A stretch of DNA of 34,485 nt from Chitinophaga sp. (GTDB taxonomy: Bacteria; Bacteroidota; Bacteroidia; Chitinophagales; Chitinophagaceae): contig NZ_JAGHZS010000015.1 of the NCBI RefSeq assembly GCF_017745275.1, forward strand, positions 1 through 34,485, given 5' to 3'. The position numbers and the translations under genes are program-made. This document shows, piece after piece, positions 1 to 7,940 of this stretch. Below the pieces are notes generated by a model, which saw only the letters and a program-made list of their open reading frames with translations, was not told where the DNA came from and ran no database searches. Position 1 is the first letter of the stretch. Every line of letters starts with the position of its first letter.

Positions 1-27
1 TCTGTCAACCTATTCTAGGACGACTCA
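1..27. mobile_element. Partial end of an IS3-like insertion sequence (body lies outside the window)
   Basis: Read on the minus strand these bases begin TGAGTCGTCCT and match the right edge of the window (34458-34484) at 23 of 27 positions by eye. The TG...CA termini and imperfect inverted ends are typical of IS3-family elements. The orientation places the IS body to the left of the window. The galK stop codon starts at the next base. No transposase is visible, so the family assignment is inference. Confidence 0.6.
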
Positions 28-1200
28 TTATGCTTTTGTTTCGGCTGTTACTTTCTTTTCCTGCACAGATACGCCATCTTCAATAGTGGTCACATATACT
101 TCCGGCTCTTTACCATATTGATCGTGGTAACGGGCTTTGATGAAAGATACATATTCCTCTACCTTTTCTGCCTTCACCAGGTTGATGGTACAACCACCGA
201 AACCACCTCCCATTACACGGGCGCCGGCCACTTCTGCGCGTTCACGGGCCAGGGATACCAGGAAGTCCAGCTCCGGGCAACTTACTTCATAAAGCTTGCT
301 CAAGCCTTCATGGGTAGCATACATCAGCTCTCCGAACTGTTGCAGGTTACCTTGTTTGAGTAACGTCGTAGCATCCTGTACACGTTGAATTTCCCCGATC
401 ACGTAAGCGCAGCGGTCGTATACTTTCGGGGAAATTTGTTGTTTCACTTCTTCCAGCATCGCCATCGTGGTATCGCGCAACGACTTCACCGCCGGATGAT
501 TCACCTGGATAGCCTTTACACCTTCTTCGCATTGCTGGCGACGTACATTATATTCAGAGGACGCGAGTGAGTGATGTACCATGGAATTGCACAGCACCAC
601 TTTGTAGTCAGGGAAGTTGAACGGGAAATATTCAAAGGCCAGGCTGCGGCAGTCCAGGCGCATTACCTGGTCTTTTTTACCATGCAGGTTCGCAAACTGG
701 TCCATGATACCACATTTTACACCTGGGAAAGTATGTTCCGCCTTTTGACCAATCAGCGCCATTTCCATCCGGTCCAGGCTGTAGCCCATCAGATGGTCCA
801 GTGCCGCTACCAGTCCGCCTTCTACTGCCGCGGAAGAGGACAAGCCGGCGCCTACCGGGATGTCGCCGGATACCACACAGTCAAAACCGGATACAGGCAA
901 ACCACGCTCCTGCAACTGGTTTACCACGCCCATCAGGTAATTGATCCATCCGGGAGTAGGCTTTACGTCGTCCAGTGAAAATGAAACGGTTTCATTGGTA
1001 AAAACAGCATGGGCATTACATTGCCGGGTGTTATTGAGTGCAATAGCGTACACGATTTTTTTATCAATCGCTGCTGGCAACACAAAACCGTCGTTATAAT
1101 CGGTATGCTCGCCAATCAGGTTGATTCTGCCGGGGGAAACGACCATCAGTGGCTCTTTCTCAAATAAGTGGATAAACTGCTCCCTGGTTTTTTGTATCAT
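28..1200 (-). CDS. galK: Galactokinase
   Basis: GHMP-superfamily kinase that phosphorylates galactose at C1 with ATP, the first committed step of the Leloir pathway, in the cytoplasm. The 390 residues are close to the usual family length. The galactokinase signature GRINLIGEHTDY is at residues 24-35, the GHMP ATP loop PVGAGLSSSAA at 115-125, the likely catalytic Asp in CGIMDQF is residue 167, and the C-terminal glycine motif GGGFGG is at 331-336. It lies downstream of gluP on the same strand with an intergenic palindrome between them, so the pair probably handles galactose uptake and activation. The stop codon directly abuts an IS end. The last codons read AAA GCA TAA, which resembles the heptad unit of the palindrome family, so the native 3' end may have been a palindrome later cut by the IS. 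Confidence 0.96.
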   Translation of the reverse strand: MIQKTREQFIHLFEKEPLMVVSPGRINLIGEHTDYNDGFVLPAAIDKKIVYAIALNNTRQCNAHAVFTNETVSFSLDDVKPTPGWINYLMGVVNQLQERGLPVSGFDCVVSGDIPVGAGLSSSAAVEGGLVAALDHLMGYSLDRMEMALIGQKAEHTFPGVKCGIMDQFANLHGKKDQVMRLDCRSLAFEYFPFNFPDYKVVLCNSMVHHSLASSEYNVRRQQCEEGVKAIQVNHPAVKSLRDTTMAMLEEVKQQISPKVYDRCAYVIGEIQRVQDATTLLKQGNLQQFGELMYATHEGLSKLYEVSCPELDFLVSLARERAEVAGARVMGGGFGGCTINLVKAEKVEEYVSFIKARYHDQYGKEPEVYVTTIEDGVSVQEKKVTAETKA

Positions 1201-1253
1201 TCAAAGAAAATTAAACGTAAAATTTACACCTAAAAATATAAAAATGATTTGGA

Positions 1254-1373
1254 AAAGCAAAAAGCCGAAGGCAAAAAGCAAAAAGCTATAAAAGCGAATG
1301 ACCAGAGCGGATATTTGCTCTGGTCATTCGCTTTTATAGCTTTTTGCTTTCAGCTTTATGCTTTCGGCTTTCC
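1254..1373. repeat. Heptad-arm palindrome A1 (between gluP and galK)
   Basis: The left arm is a run of 7-nt units of AAAAGCN type and the right arm is their complement (GCTTTTT, GCTTTC, GCTTTATG). The centre is a perfect 34-bp stem, 1275-1308 paired with 1317-1350, around an 8-nt loop GGATATTT. It sits at the 3' end of gluP (minus strand), and the gluP stop codon at 1356-1358 lies inside the right arm. It belongs to the A class (AAAGC heptads, core AAAAAGCTAT), also found at 6901, 9714, 20373, 27493 and 34346. Confidence 0.9.
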
Positions 1374-2684
1374 TATCTTATCGCCTACCAGCGCATAAAA
1401 CAGGATATACAGGTAGCAGGGCACCATGCAGTACAGGAATGCGTGTCTGAAATCGATGCTGGCGCTGTACAGGAAATTAAACATACTGTGTTCATTGAAC
1501 ATACCAGCATATACCTGTGGCAGCACACCACCGCCCACAATACCCATTACCAGTAAAGCGGAGCCGATTTTGGTGAAACGGCCCAGGCCATCAATCGCCA
1601 TTGGGAAAATAGCAGGCCACATCAGGGCGTTTGCCAGACCCAGTAATGCGATGAAGGTTACCGCAGAAGCGCCGGTATTAAAATAGGCCGCTACTGTAAA
1701 TACCACACCCAATACAGCTGAAATCTGAAGGCCTTTCTTACCGGAGAGGTATTTCGGAATGGTGGCAATACCAATTACATACCCTGCCAGCATAGCTATC
1801 AGGGTGAAAGTGGTAAAGTATTTACTGTCGTCTATGCTCATACCCAATGAGGTACCATATTGACCAATTACGTCACCAGCCATTACTTCCACACCCACAT
1901 ATACAAAGATGCAGATAACACCCAGCACCAGCTGAGGGAACTGGAATACGCTTGTTTTACCAGAGGTAGCTGCTGCCGTAGTAGCATCTTCCGCATTGGT
2001 ATCTATTTCAGGTAAAGAAGAACGTTTCAGGAGGAATGCCAGCACAGTTAATACAATAGCAATAACCAGGTAAGGCCCGATTACACGGGAAGCCAGGCTG
2101 TCCAGCAGGGCGCTTTTCTGGGTGGCGTCTACCGCTGCAGCGATATCTGCTTCCAGCTTCTCTGCACCTTTTAATACAATAGAGCTGAGGATCAACGGTG
2201 CCAGTGCACCGGCACTCTTATTACAGATACCGAGGATACTGATACGTTTTGCAGCACTTTCTTTTGGCCCGATGATACTGGCGTAAGGATTGGAAGCTGT
2301 TTGCAGCAATGCCAGTCCGGCGCCCTGTACAAATAAACCGGTCAGGAAGATACCAAAGCTACGTGCGTTGGCTGCAGGGATAAAGATCAGGGAACCAACA
2401 GCTATGATCAGGAGTCCTAAGGCCATCCCGTTCTTGAATCCCGTTTTATTCAGGATAAAAGAAGAAGGAATTGCCAGGAAGAAATAAGCCATAAAAAAGG
2501 CCATCGTTACCAGCAGTGCCTGTGCCACGTTAAGCTCACACACAATTCTGAAAAACTGGATCAACGTTCCATTGAGCCAGGTCACAAAGCCGAATACGAA
2601 AAACAACATGCCTATAATGGCCATTGACTGAGCATATCCTGCCTGCTTGGGAGGTAGGTTCATTGTTACTGTTTGGTTGGACAT
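1356..2684 (-). CDS. gluP: Glucose/galactose MFS transporter (GluP/FucP type)
   Basis: Inner-membrane proton-sugar symporter of the FucP branch of the major facilitator superfamily, expected to import glucose or galactose. The 442-residue protein has about 12 hydrophobic segments. Typical GluP features are FGFVTWLNGTLIQFF in the first membrane segment (about residues 30-45) and LLQTASNPYAS near 125-135. Its neighbour galK supports galactose as a substrate. It diverges from a second, larger sugar permease across a 197-bp AT-rich spacer holding a perfect palindrome that could be a LacI-type operator. The last residues, GKPKA, and the stop are read from the heptad arm of palindrome A1, so the C-terminus seems to have been reshaped by that element. 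Confidence 0.93.
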   Translation of the reverse strand: MSNQTVTMNLPPKQAGYAQSMAIIGMLFFVFGFVTWLNGTLIQFFRIVCELNVAQALLVTMAFFMAYFFLAIPSSFILNKTGFKNGMALGLLIIAVGSLIFIPAANARSFGIFLTGLFVQGAGLALLQTASNPYASIIGPKESAAKRISILGICNKSAGALAPLILSSIVLKGAEKLEADIAAAVDATQKSALLDSLASRVIGPYLVIAIVLTVLAFLLKRSSLPEIDTNAEDATTAAATSGKTSVFQFPQLVLGVICIFVYVGVEVMAGDVIGQYGTSLGMSIDDSKYFTTFTLIAMLAGYVIGIATIPKYLSGKKGLQISAVLGVVFTVAAYFNTGASAVTFIALLGLANALMWPAIFPMAIDGLGRFTKIGSALLVMGIVGGGVLPQVYAGMFNEHSMFNFLYSASIDFRHAFLYCMVPCYLYILFYALVGDKIGKPKA

Positions 2685-2769
2685 AAGCTGTCTGAATTAT
2701 TTTTTTGATAAGCTACGAACATAATTAAACTTCTGCTATATTTCATGTATATTTCGCAAATATTTTTGC

Positions 2770-2781
2770 TAAAACGTTTTA
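2770..2781. promoter_or_regulatory. Candidate LacI/GalR-type operator between divergent permeases
   Basis: TAAAACGTTTTA is a perfect 12-bp palindrome centred on CG, the classic shape of LacI-family operators. It lies in the only spacer between gluP (minus) and the large permease (plus), so one repressor could control both. A close relative, AAAAACGTTTAC, lies just before nagB at 12379-12390. Function is inferred from shape and place only. Confidence 0.45.
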
Positions 2782-2881
2782 CCTAAATACTAAATTGCAA
2801 GAATAATTTTACTTTTTAAAAAATTTTAAAAAATTCTTTATACATTTATCCGGCAAAATTTCACTGTAACTTAACACGTTT

Positions 2882-4798
2882 ATGACTCAGCAATCAAAAC
2901 AAAACGCACAAAGTACCCATCCATCGTTCTTTGTGCTTATTCTGGTTTTCTTTTTCTGGGGATTTCTGGCTGCGTCCAACAGTATCTTTATCCCTTTCTG
3001 CAAGTCTCATTTTAACCTTACCCAGCTGGAGTCTCAACTGATAGACTTCTCATTCTACAGTGCCTATTTTATAGGCTCGCTGATTTTGTACCTGGCATCT
3101 GTTGCAAGGAAAGTAGACATACTTAATAAGATCGGTTATAAGAAGGGTATTATTTACGGTTTATTAATTTCCGTACTCGGATCCGTGATCATGATTCCTT
3201 GCGTGAACAAAGAAAAGATTGTTCCGATTAAGGAAACCGTAGCAGACATCAGTAGTTTCCAGGTAGAACAACAACTGCAAACTTCTGACAGGCAGGTAAA
3301 AATCCGCCGCGAGAAAGAAGCAGATACTTATTCCCTGCTCATCAGCGACAATGCCTCCGCAGAAAAGTATACCACTAATCCACAGTTAACAGCAGCCGTT
3401 TCCGGCGCTTTCACCAAAGATGCAGAGCATCATCAGTATGCTGCCACTTTCACCAAAGCTAACCTGGACAAGGTGCTCACGGTGCTGGACACAGACTTTA
3501 AACAAACAGTTACTTTCGGATATTTTGCCCTGATCCTGATGGCTTTATTTATAGTTGCCTTAGGATTTTCCCTGCAGCAAACTGCTGCCAATCCATTTGC
3601 TATTTTATTAGGTGATCCTGCCAAAGGCGCACACCGTCTGAACCTGGCGGGTGGTATCAACTCTTTCGGTACTACCATCGGCCCCATTATCGTGAGCATG
3701 TTGCTGTTCGGTAATATTAAAGGTGGTGATGTAAGTACTGATATCAGCAAGATCAATACTTTATACTTCTTATTAATTGCCCTGTTCCTGATTGCTGCTG
3801 CTATTTTTGCTTTTGTGAAGATGCCGGAAAGCCAGGACACTGAAGCGTTTGAATCTTCTCCCAAAGCTACCAGGTCATTACTGGGTATCACTTTCATGTT
3901 TATCCTGATCCTCATGGGTCTGGTCCTGAAATTTGAACTGCCTATGTTTATCGCCGGTATCATTGGTATTGTAGGTATCCTCTTCTATTCTAAAACAGTA
4001 TCTGCCGGCAACAGCGAAGGCTGGGGCGCCATGAAATATCCACAACTGATCCTTGGTATGCTGGCTATCTTCATCTATGTGGGAGTGGAAGTATCCGTTG
4101 CCAGTAACCTCGGCGCACTGCTGAAACATCCTGGTTTCCTCACCGCAAAAGGTCTGGCAGAATCAGAACTGGATCCTTATGTATCCCTGTTCTGGGGTAG
4201 TATGATGATTGGTCGCTGGACCGGTGCCATCAGCGTTTTCAACGTATCCAAATCTGTACGTAACATACTGTGTGTAGTGGTTCCTTTTGTAGCTTACGGT
4301 GTTATTCTCGGCGCCAACAGCATTAAAGGCAACGACATCTCCGTGTTATATCCTTATGCGATCTGTATAGTAGTGCAGATCATCGGCTTCTTCGCCGGCC
4401 AGGATAAACCTGCTAAAACCCTGATGGTCTTCGGTCTGCTGGGTGTTACTTCTATCCTGATCGGGTTATTCTCCACCGGCCAGCTGGCTACGTTTGCATT
4501 CATCAGTGCCGGTTTGTACTGCTCTGTAATGTGGCCAAGCATTTTCGCATTATCTATCGCTGGTCTCGGCAAATATACTGGTCAGGGTTCTGCCTTCCTG
4601 ATCATGATGATCCTCGGTGGATCCCTCATTCCTCCTGTACAAGGTGGTCTGGCAGATATTCCAAGCATTGGCATCCACGCCTCTTATGTTATTCCGGCGT
4701 TGTGCTTTGCTTACCTCGCGTTCTTCGCATTTAGAGTTAAAACCATTTTAAAATCTCAAGGAATTGATTATGAGTCAGCAGTTAGCGGTGGGCATTGA
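2882..4798 (+). CDS. Large sugar MFS permease with an extracytoplasmic insert (probable amino-sugar transporter)
   Basis: Major facilitator of the FucP/GluP kind (motifs FFFWGFLAASNSIF near residues 23-36 and LQQTAANPFAILLG at 221-234). At 638 residues it is far longer than the usual 400-450. Two additions are visible. A hydrophilic stretch at about 108-210 lies between membrane segments 3 and 4, on the outside if the FucP topology holds. Extra hydrophobic segments lie near the middle (about 335-372). The last 29 bases overlap the downstream ROK kinase gene, so transport and phosphorylation are probably translationally coupled. The following genes suggest GlcNAc or a GlcNAc-containing sugar as substrate, in the manner of NagP, but the sequence alone does not prove it. 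The start is ATG after a long AT-rich leader. Confidence 0.88.
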   Translation: MTQQSKQNAQSTHPSFFVLILVFFFWGFLAASNSIFIPFCKSHFNLTQLESQLIDFSFYSAYFIGSLILYLASVARKVDILNKIGYKKGIIYGLLISVLGSVIMIPCVNKEKIVPIKETVADISSFQVEQQLQTSDRQVKIRREKEADTYSLLISDNASAEKYTTNPQLTAAVSGAFTKDAEHHQYAATFTKANLDKVLTVLDTDFKQTVTFGYFALILMALFIVALGFSLQQTAANPFAILLGDPAKGAHRLNLAGGINSFGTTIGPIIVSMLLFGNIKGGDVSTDISKINTLYFLLIALFLIAAAIFAFVKMPESQDTEAFESSPKATRSLLGITFMFILILMGLVLKFELPMFIAGIIGIVGILFYSKTVSAGNSEGWGAMKYPQLILGMLAIFIYVGVEVSVASNLGALLKHPGFLTAKGLAESELDPYVSLFWGSMMIGRWTGAISVFNVSKSVRNILCVVVPFVAYGVILGANSIKGNDISVLYPYAICIVVQIIGFFAGQDKPAKTLMVFGLLGVTSILIGLFSTGQLATFAFISAGLYCSVMWPSIFALSIAGLGKYTGQGSAFLIMMILGGSLIPPVQGGLADIPSIGIHASYVIPALCFAYLAFFAFRVKTILKSQGIDYESAVSGGH

Positions 4799-5735
4799 TA
4801 TCGGAGGCACTAACACCAAATTCGGCATTGTAGATCGCAGAGGCAATATTTTATGTGATGGTCGCATGTTGACCAACCAGCATGAAGATGTAAATGGCTT
4901 TCTCGATGAATTACACGGACATATGTCTGCCCTCATTGAACAGGCAGGCGGTATTGAAAACATAAAAGGCATCGGTGTAGGCGCTCCTAACGGCAACTAC
5001 TACACCGGTAATATCGAATATGCGCCTAACCTGCGCTGGAAAGGAGTAGTACCTTTAGCCAGCCTGTTAGAGCAGAAATTTGGCCTGCCTACCGTACTCA
5101 CCAATGATGCCAACGCGGCAGCTTTGGGAGAACTGATCTATGGCGCTGCCAGAGGGATGAAAGACTTTATCGTGATCACCCTGGGCACAGGTGTAGGTAG
5201 CGGTATTGTTGCCAACGGACAACTGATTTACGGACACGATGGTTTTGCAGGTGAACTGGGCCACTGTATCGTATTGCCAGGTGGCCGCTATCACCCGGGC
5301 ACTGGTGCACACGGTTCACTGGAAGCCTATGCTTCTGCTACCGGCGTTACCAACACCGCTATCGAGTTCCTGGCTACCCGCCCGGATACCCCGAGCATCA
5401 TGCGCGAGCATACCAATGAAGAAATCAATTCCAAACTCATCTACGAAGCTGCCATGAAAGGCGATCCGCTGGCCATGGAAGTTTATGAGTTCACCGGTAA
5501 AATTCTCGGTGAAGCGCTCGCCAACTTCGTGATGTTCTCCAGCCCTGAAGCCATCGTACTATTCGGCGGCCTCACCAAAGCAGGAGACCTCATCATGAAA
5601 CCTGTTCGGGAACATATGGAAAAGAACCTGCTCCCTATCTTCCAGAATAAAGTTAAATTGCTGTTCTCCGAACTGAGAGAAAGCGATGCAGCTATTCTGG
5701 GCGCCAGCGCACTGGCCTGGGAAATGAAGGACTAA
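4770..5735 (+). CDS. ROK-family sugar kinase (glucokinase or N-acetylglucosamine kinase type)
   Basis: Cytoplasmic kinase expected to phosphorylate the sugar brought in by the overlapping permease. The phosphate-binding motif DIGGTNTK is at residues 10-17, the catalytic-loop region LTNDANAAALGE at about 110-121, and the second phosphate motif ITLGTGVGSG at about 135-144. The ATG at 4770 is preferred because AAGGA at 4758-4762 gives a good ribosome site; a TTG two codons earlier is less likely. The usual ROK zinc motif (GH, then CxCGxxGCxE) is not intact: GH at 164-165 is kept, but the cysteine positions read HPGTGAHGSLE, ending at Ser183. Substrate (GlcNAc, glucose or ManNAc) cannot be decided from sequence. 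Confidence 0.9.
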   Translation: MSQQLAVGIDIGGTNTKFGIVDRRGNILCDGRMLTNQHEDVNGFLDELHGHMSALIEQAGGIENIKGIGVGAPNGNYYTGNIEYAPNLRWKGVVPLASLLEQKFGLPTVLTNDANAAALGELIYGAARGMKDFIVITLGTGVGSGIVANGQLIYGHDGFAGELGHCIVLPGGRYHPGTGAHGSLEAYASATGVTNTAIEFLATRPDTPSIMREHTNEEINSKLIYEAAMKGDPLAMEVYEFTGKILGEALANFVMFSSPEAIVLFGGLTKAGDLIMKPVREHMEKNLLPIFQNKVKLLFSELRESDAAILGASALAWEMKD

Positions 5736-5843
5736 AAAGCCCTTAGCTGTTAGCTTTTTAAGGAGATGTAAATGCAGCGGAGATCGACTATATTTACTTA
5801 ACGTATTCTAACAGCCAATCGCTAAAAAAGCTAAAAGCTATTT
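5733..5843. repeat. Heptad-arm palindrome B2 (after the ROK kinase)
   Basis: Degenerate member of the TAGC class. The left arm reads TTAGCTGTTAGC and the right arm GCTAAAAAAGCTAAAAGC, with a poorly paired middle. It starts at the ROK stop codon (5733-5735) and ends one base before the ATG of the next gene, filling the whole intergenic gap. Confidence 0.65.
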
Positions 5844-5844
5844 T

Positions 5845-6900
5845 ATGAATAATAGAAGAAGATTCCTGAAAACAGCGGCCCTTGGCGCCGCTGTTTTCTC
5901 TTTAGATGGCATCACCGGCACCACTGCAAGCGCACAGCGTAAAAGCGGTCCCGTAAAAGGAAAGCCTATTGTAGTATCTACGTGGGACTTTGGTCGCGCT
6001 GCCAATGCTGCTGCCTGGGAAATATTAAAAAAAGGCGGTCGTGCACTCGATGCCGTAGAAGCAGGCGTGAGAGTACCGGAAGCAGATCCCAACAATCACA
6101 CGGTAGGTTACTCCGGCTATCCTGACCGCGATGGCCGCGTTACCCTGGATGCCTGCATTATGGATGAACATGGTAACTGTGGCTCTGTGGCTGCTTTAGA
6201 ACATGTTACCCATGCTATTTCTGTAGCACGTTTAGTGATGGAAAAAACACCGCACGTGATGCTGGTAGGTGACGGCGCCCTGCAGTTTGCATTGGCTAAT
6301 GGTTTCCAGAAAGAGAACCTGCTTACCCCGGAATCAGAAAAAGCATGGAAAGAGTGGTTGAAGACATCGGAATACAAACCAGTCATCAACATAGAAAATA
6401 AATCATACACCCCTACCAACGGTGCTACTGCGTTTAATCCGCTGATGCTGCCAGGTAACGTGTATAATCATGATACCATCGGAATGGTAGCTCTCGACGC
6501 AGAAGGCAACCTCTCCGGCGCCTGCACCACCAGTGGCATGGCCTTTAAATTACATGGCCGTGTTGGGGATTCTCCCATCATTGGCGCAGGATTATATGTA
6601 GACAATGAAATTGGCGCTGCTACCAGCACCGGCGTTGGCGAAGAAGTGATTAAAATTGTAGGTAGCCACCTGGTAGTGGAACTGATGCGCCAGGGATATC
6701 CACCGGAAAAAGCCTGCAAAGAAGCAGTAGACCGTATTGTAAAAAGGAGTCCTTCTAAAGCGAAAGAAATACAGGTAGGTTTCCTCGCACTCAATAAAAA
6801 AGGAGAACACGGCGCTTACTGCCTGCAGAAAGGATTCAGCTATGCAGTATGCACCAGCGATACCAGCAATATTTTAATTGATGGAAAACATCATTTTTAA
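5845..6900 (+). CDS. Glycosylasparaginase (N4-(beta-N-acetylglucosaminyl)-L-asparaginase)
   Basis: N-terminal-nucleophile hydrolase that splits the GlcNAc-Asn bond left after N-glycoprotein breakdown, giving aspartate and the 1-amino sugar, which becomes GlcNAc. The N-terminus RRRFLK (residues 4-9) followed by a hydrophobic stretch and an ASA site is a twin-arginine export signal, so the enzyme folds inside and acts in the periplasm. Autocleavage before the catalytic Thr is predicted at residue 211 in HDTIGMVALD. The substrate-binding stretch HGRVGDSP and the segment GAGLYVD follow, as in the Elizabethkingia enzyme. The length of 351 fits the family. It sits between the ROK kinase and cutC in a sugar salvage block. 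Confidence 0.93.
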   Translation: MNNRRRFLKTAALGAAVFSLDGITGTTASAQRKSGPVKGKPIVVSTWDFGRAANAAAWEILKKGGRALDAVEAGVRVPEADPNNHTVGYSGYPDRDGRVTLDACIMDEHGNCGSVAALEHVTHAISVARLVMEKTPHVMLVGDGALQFALANGFQKENLLTPESEKAWKEWLKTSEYKPVINIENKSYTPTNGATAFNPLMLPGNVYNHDTIGMVALDAEGNLSGACTTSGMAFKLHGRVGDSPIIGAGLYVDNEIGAATSTGVGEEVIKIVGSHLVVELMRQGYPPEKACKEAVDRIVKRSPSKAKEIQVGFLALNKKGEHGAYCLQKGFSYAVCTSDTSNILIDGKHHF

Positions 6901-7025
6901 ATGAGCAGAAAGCAAAAAGCAGAAAGCAAAAAGCTATTGACGCGATTGATTAAAGCGTATTAACATCCGCTATGGTCAATCGCGTCAATAGCTTTTTGCT
7001 TTCTGCTTTCAGCTTTCAGCTTCTA
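6901..7025. repeat. Heptad-arm palindrome A3 (after glycosylasparaginase)
   Basis: A-class element. The outer arms carry AGAAAGC and AAAAAGC heptads on the left and GCTTTCTGCTTTCAGC on the right. A perfect 34-bp stem pairs 6916-6949 with 6976-7009 around a 26-nt loop. The core after AAAAAGCTATTG is ACGCGATTGA, different from A1 but fully matched in the other arm. It begins directly after the stop codon of the upstream gene and ends 11 bases before cutC. Confidence 0.9.
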
Positions 7026-7036
7026 AAAACAAACAT

Positions 7037-7792
7037 ATGTCCTTCACCCTCGAAATATGCGCTGCATCTGTAGCTTCGTGCATTGCTGCAGAAAAGGGCG
7101 GCGCCAACCGGATAGAACTCTGTGATAACCTGCTGGAAGGCGGTACTACTCCCAGTTATGCCACCATTGCAGTTGCCAGGGAAAAAGTAAAAATAGACCT
7201 CTACCCTATTATACGCCCACGTGGCGGCGACTTCCTTTACTCCGACCTGGAGTTTGAAGTCATGAAAAAAGATATTGAATTATGTAAGCAACTTGGCTGT
7301 AATGGTGTAGTCATCGGTATTCTCACCGCAGATGGACGCGTGGATAAAGAACGCTGCAAGATACTGACATCACTGGCATGGCCCATGGGCGTCACCTTTC
7401 ACAGGGCCTTCGACATGACGGATAACCCGTTTGAAGCACTGGAAGATATTATTTCTATTGGCTGCGAACGCATCCTCACGTCCGGCGCGCGGAATACTGC
7501 CATAGAAGGTGCTGCCCTGCTGAAAGACCTGGTGATACGTGCCAACGATCGCATCGCCATCATGGCAGGATCAGGCGTGCGGGCCAATAACATCGCACAG
7601 CTGATCACGGCTACCGGGGTAACAGAGTATCATACAACTGCCAAAGCCTACGAAGAAAGTAAAATGGTATATCGCAATCCCAATGTAAGCATGGGCGGTA
7701 TTCCCGGCGTACCTGAATATGGCATCTCCGCTACTCAGCAAAAAGAAGTAGCATTAATCCGTGAAATTGGCGAAAAAACATTACTATCTTAG
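7037..7792 (+). CDS. cutC: CutC family protein
   Basis: TIM-barrel protein of the CutC family, cytoplasmic, named for a proposed role in copper homeostasis in E. coli that is not well settled. The family pattern is clear: LEICAASVASCIAAEKGGANRIELC at residues 5-29, the strand-loop YPIIRPRGGDF, then GVTFHRAFDM near 128-137 and ILTSGA near 154-159. The length of 251 residues is normal. It lies between glycosylasparaginase and a secreted phosphodiesterase, and both flanking gaps are filled by palindromic repeats. The neighbourhood suggests a link to glycan or amino-sugar use rather than copper; that is inference. Confidence 0.92.
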   Translation: MSFTLEICAASVASCIAAEKGGANRIELCDNLLEGGTTPSYATIAVAREKVKIDLYPIIRPRGGDFLYSDLEFEVMKKDIELCKQLGCNGVVIGILTADGRVDKERCKILTSLAWPMGVTFHRAFDMTDNPFEALEDIISIGCERILTSGARNTAIEGAALLKDLVIRANDRIAIMAGSGVRANNIAQLITATGVTEYHTTAKAYEESKMVYRNPNVSMGGIPGVPEYGISATQQKEVALIREIGEKTLLS

Positions 7793-7928
7793 CTCAGCTT
7801 TTAGCCACTAGCTATCAGCTTTTAGCTCTTTCTATGCAATATCTCTTTAACTAAATAAATACCTTACCAATAACTATATAAATCCGCTGGCTAATAGCTA
7901 ACAGCTAATGGCTAACAGCTAAAAAAAA
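7790..7928. repeat. Heptad-arm palindrome B4 (after cutC)
   Basis: TAGC-class element. The left arm repeats AGCTTTT, AGCCACT, AGCTATC with a 7-nt period. The right arm repeats GGCTAAT, AGCTAAC, AGCTAAT, GGCTAAC with the same period. The roughly 60 bases between are AT-rich and do not form a long perfect stem. The cutC stop codon TAG (7790-7792) is the start of the first unit. Confidence 0.75.
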
Positions 7929-7940
7929 GTGAACAACGAA

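Noticed and set aside
980..996. Palindrome AATGAAACGGTTTCATT inside galK, similar in shape to a LacI-type operator
   Set aside because: It lies in coding sequence well inside the gene and does not match the AAAACGTTT sites; chance is more likely.
3433..3963. 176-residue minus-strand open frame within the large permease gene
   Set aside because: Complete overlap with a clear transporter; the residue make-up is that of an antisense shadow.
7790..7928. Heptad arrays considered as a CRISPR array or a coding tandem repeat
   Set aside because: Repeat units are only 7 nt with no unique spacers, and they lie between a stop codon and the next start.
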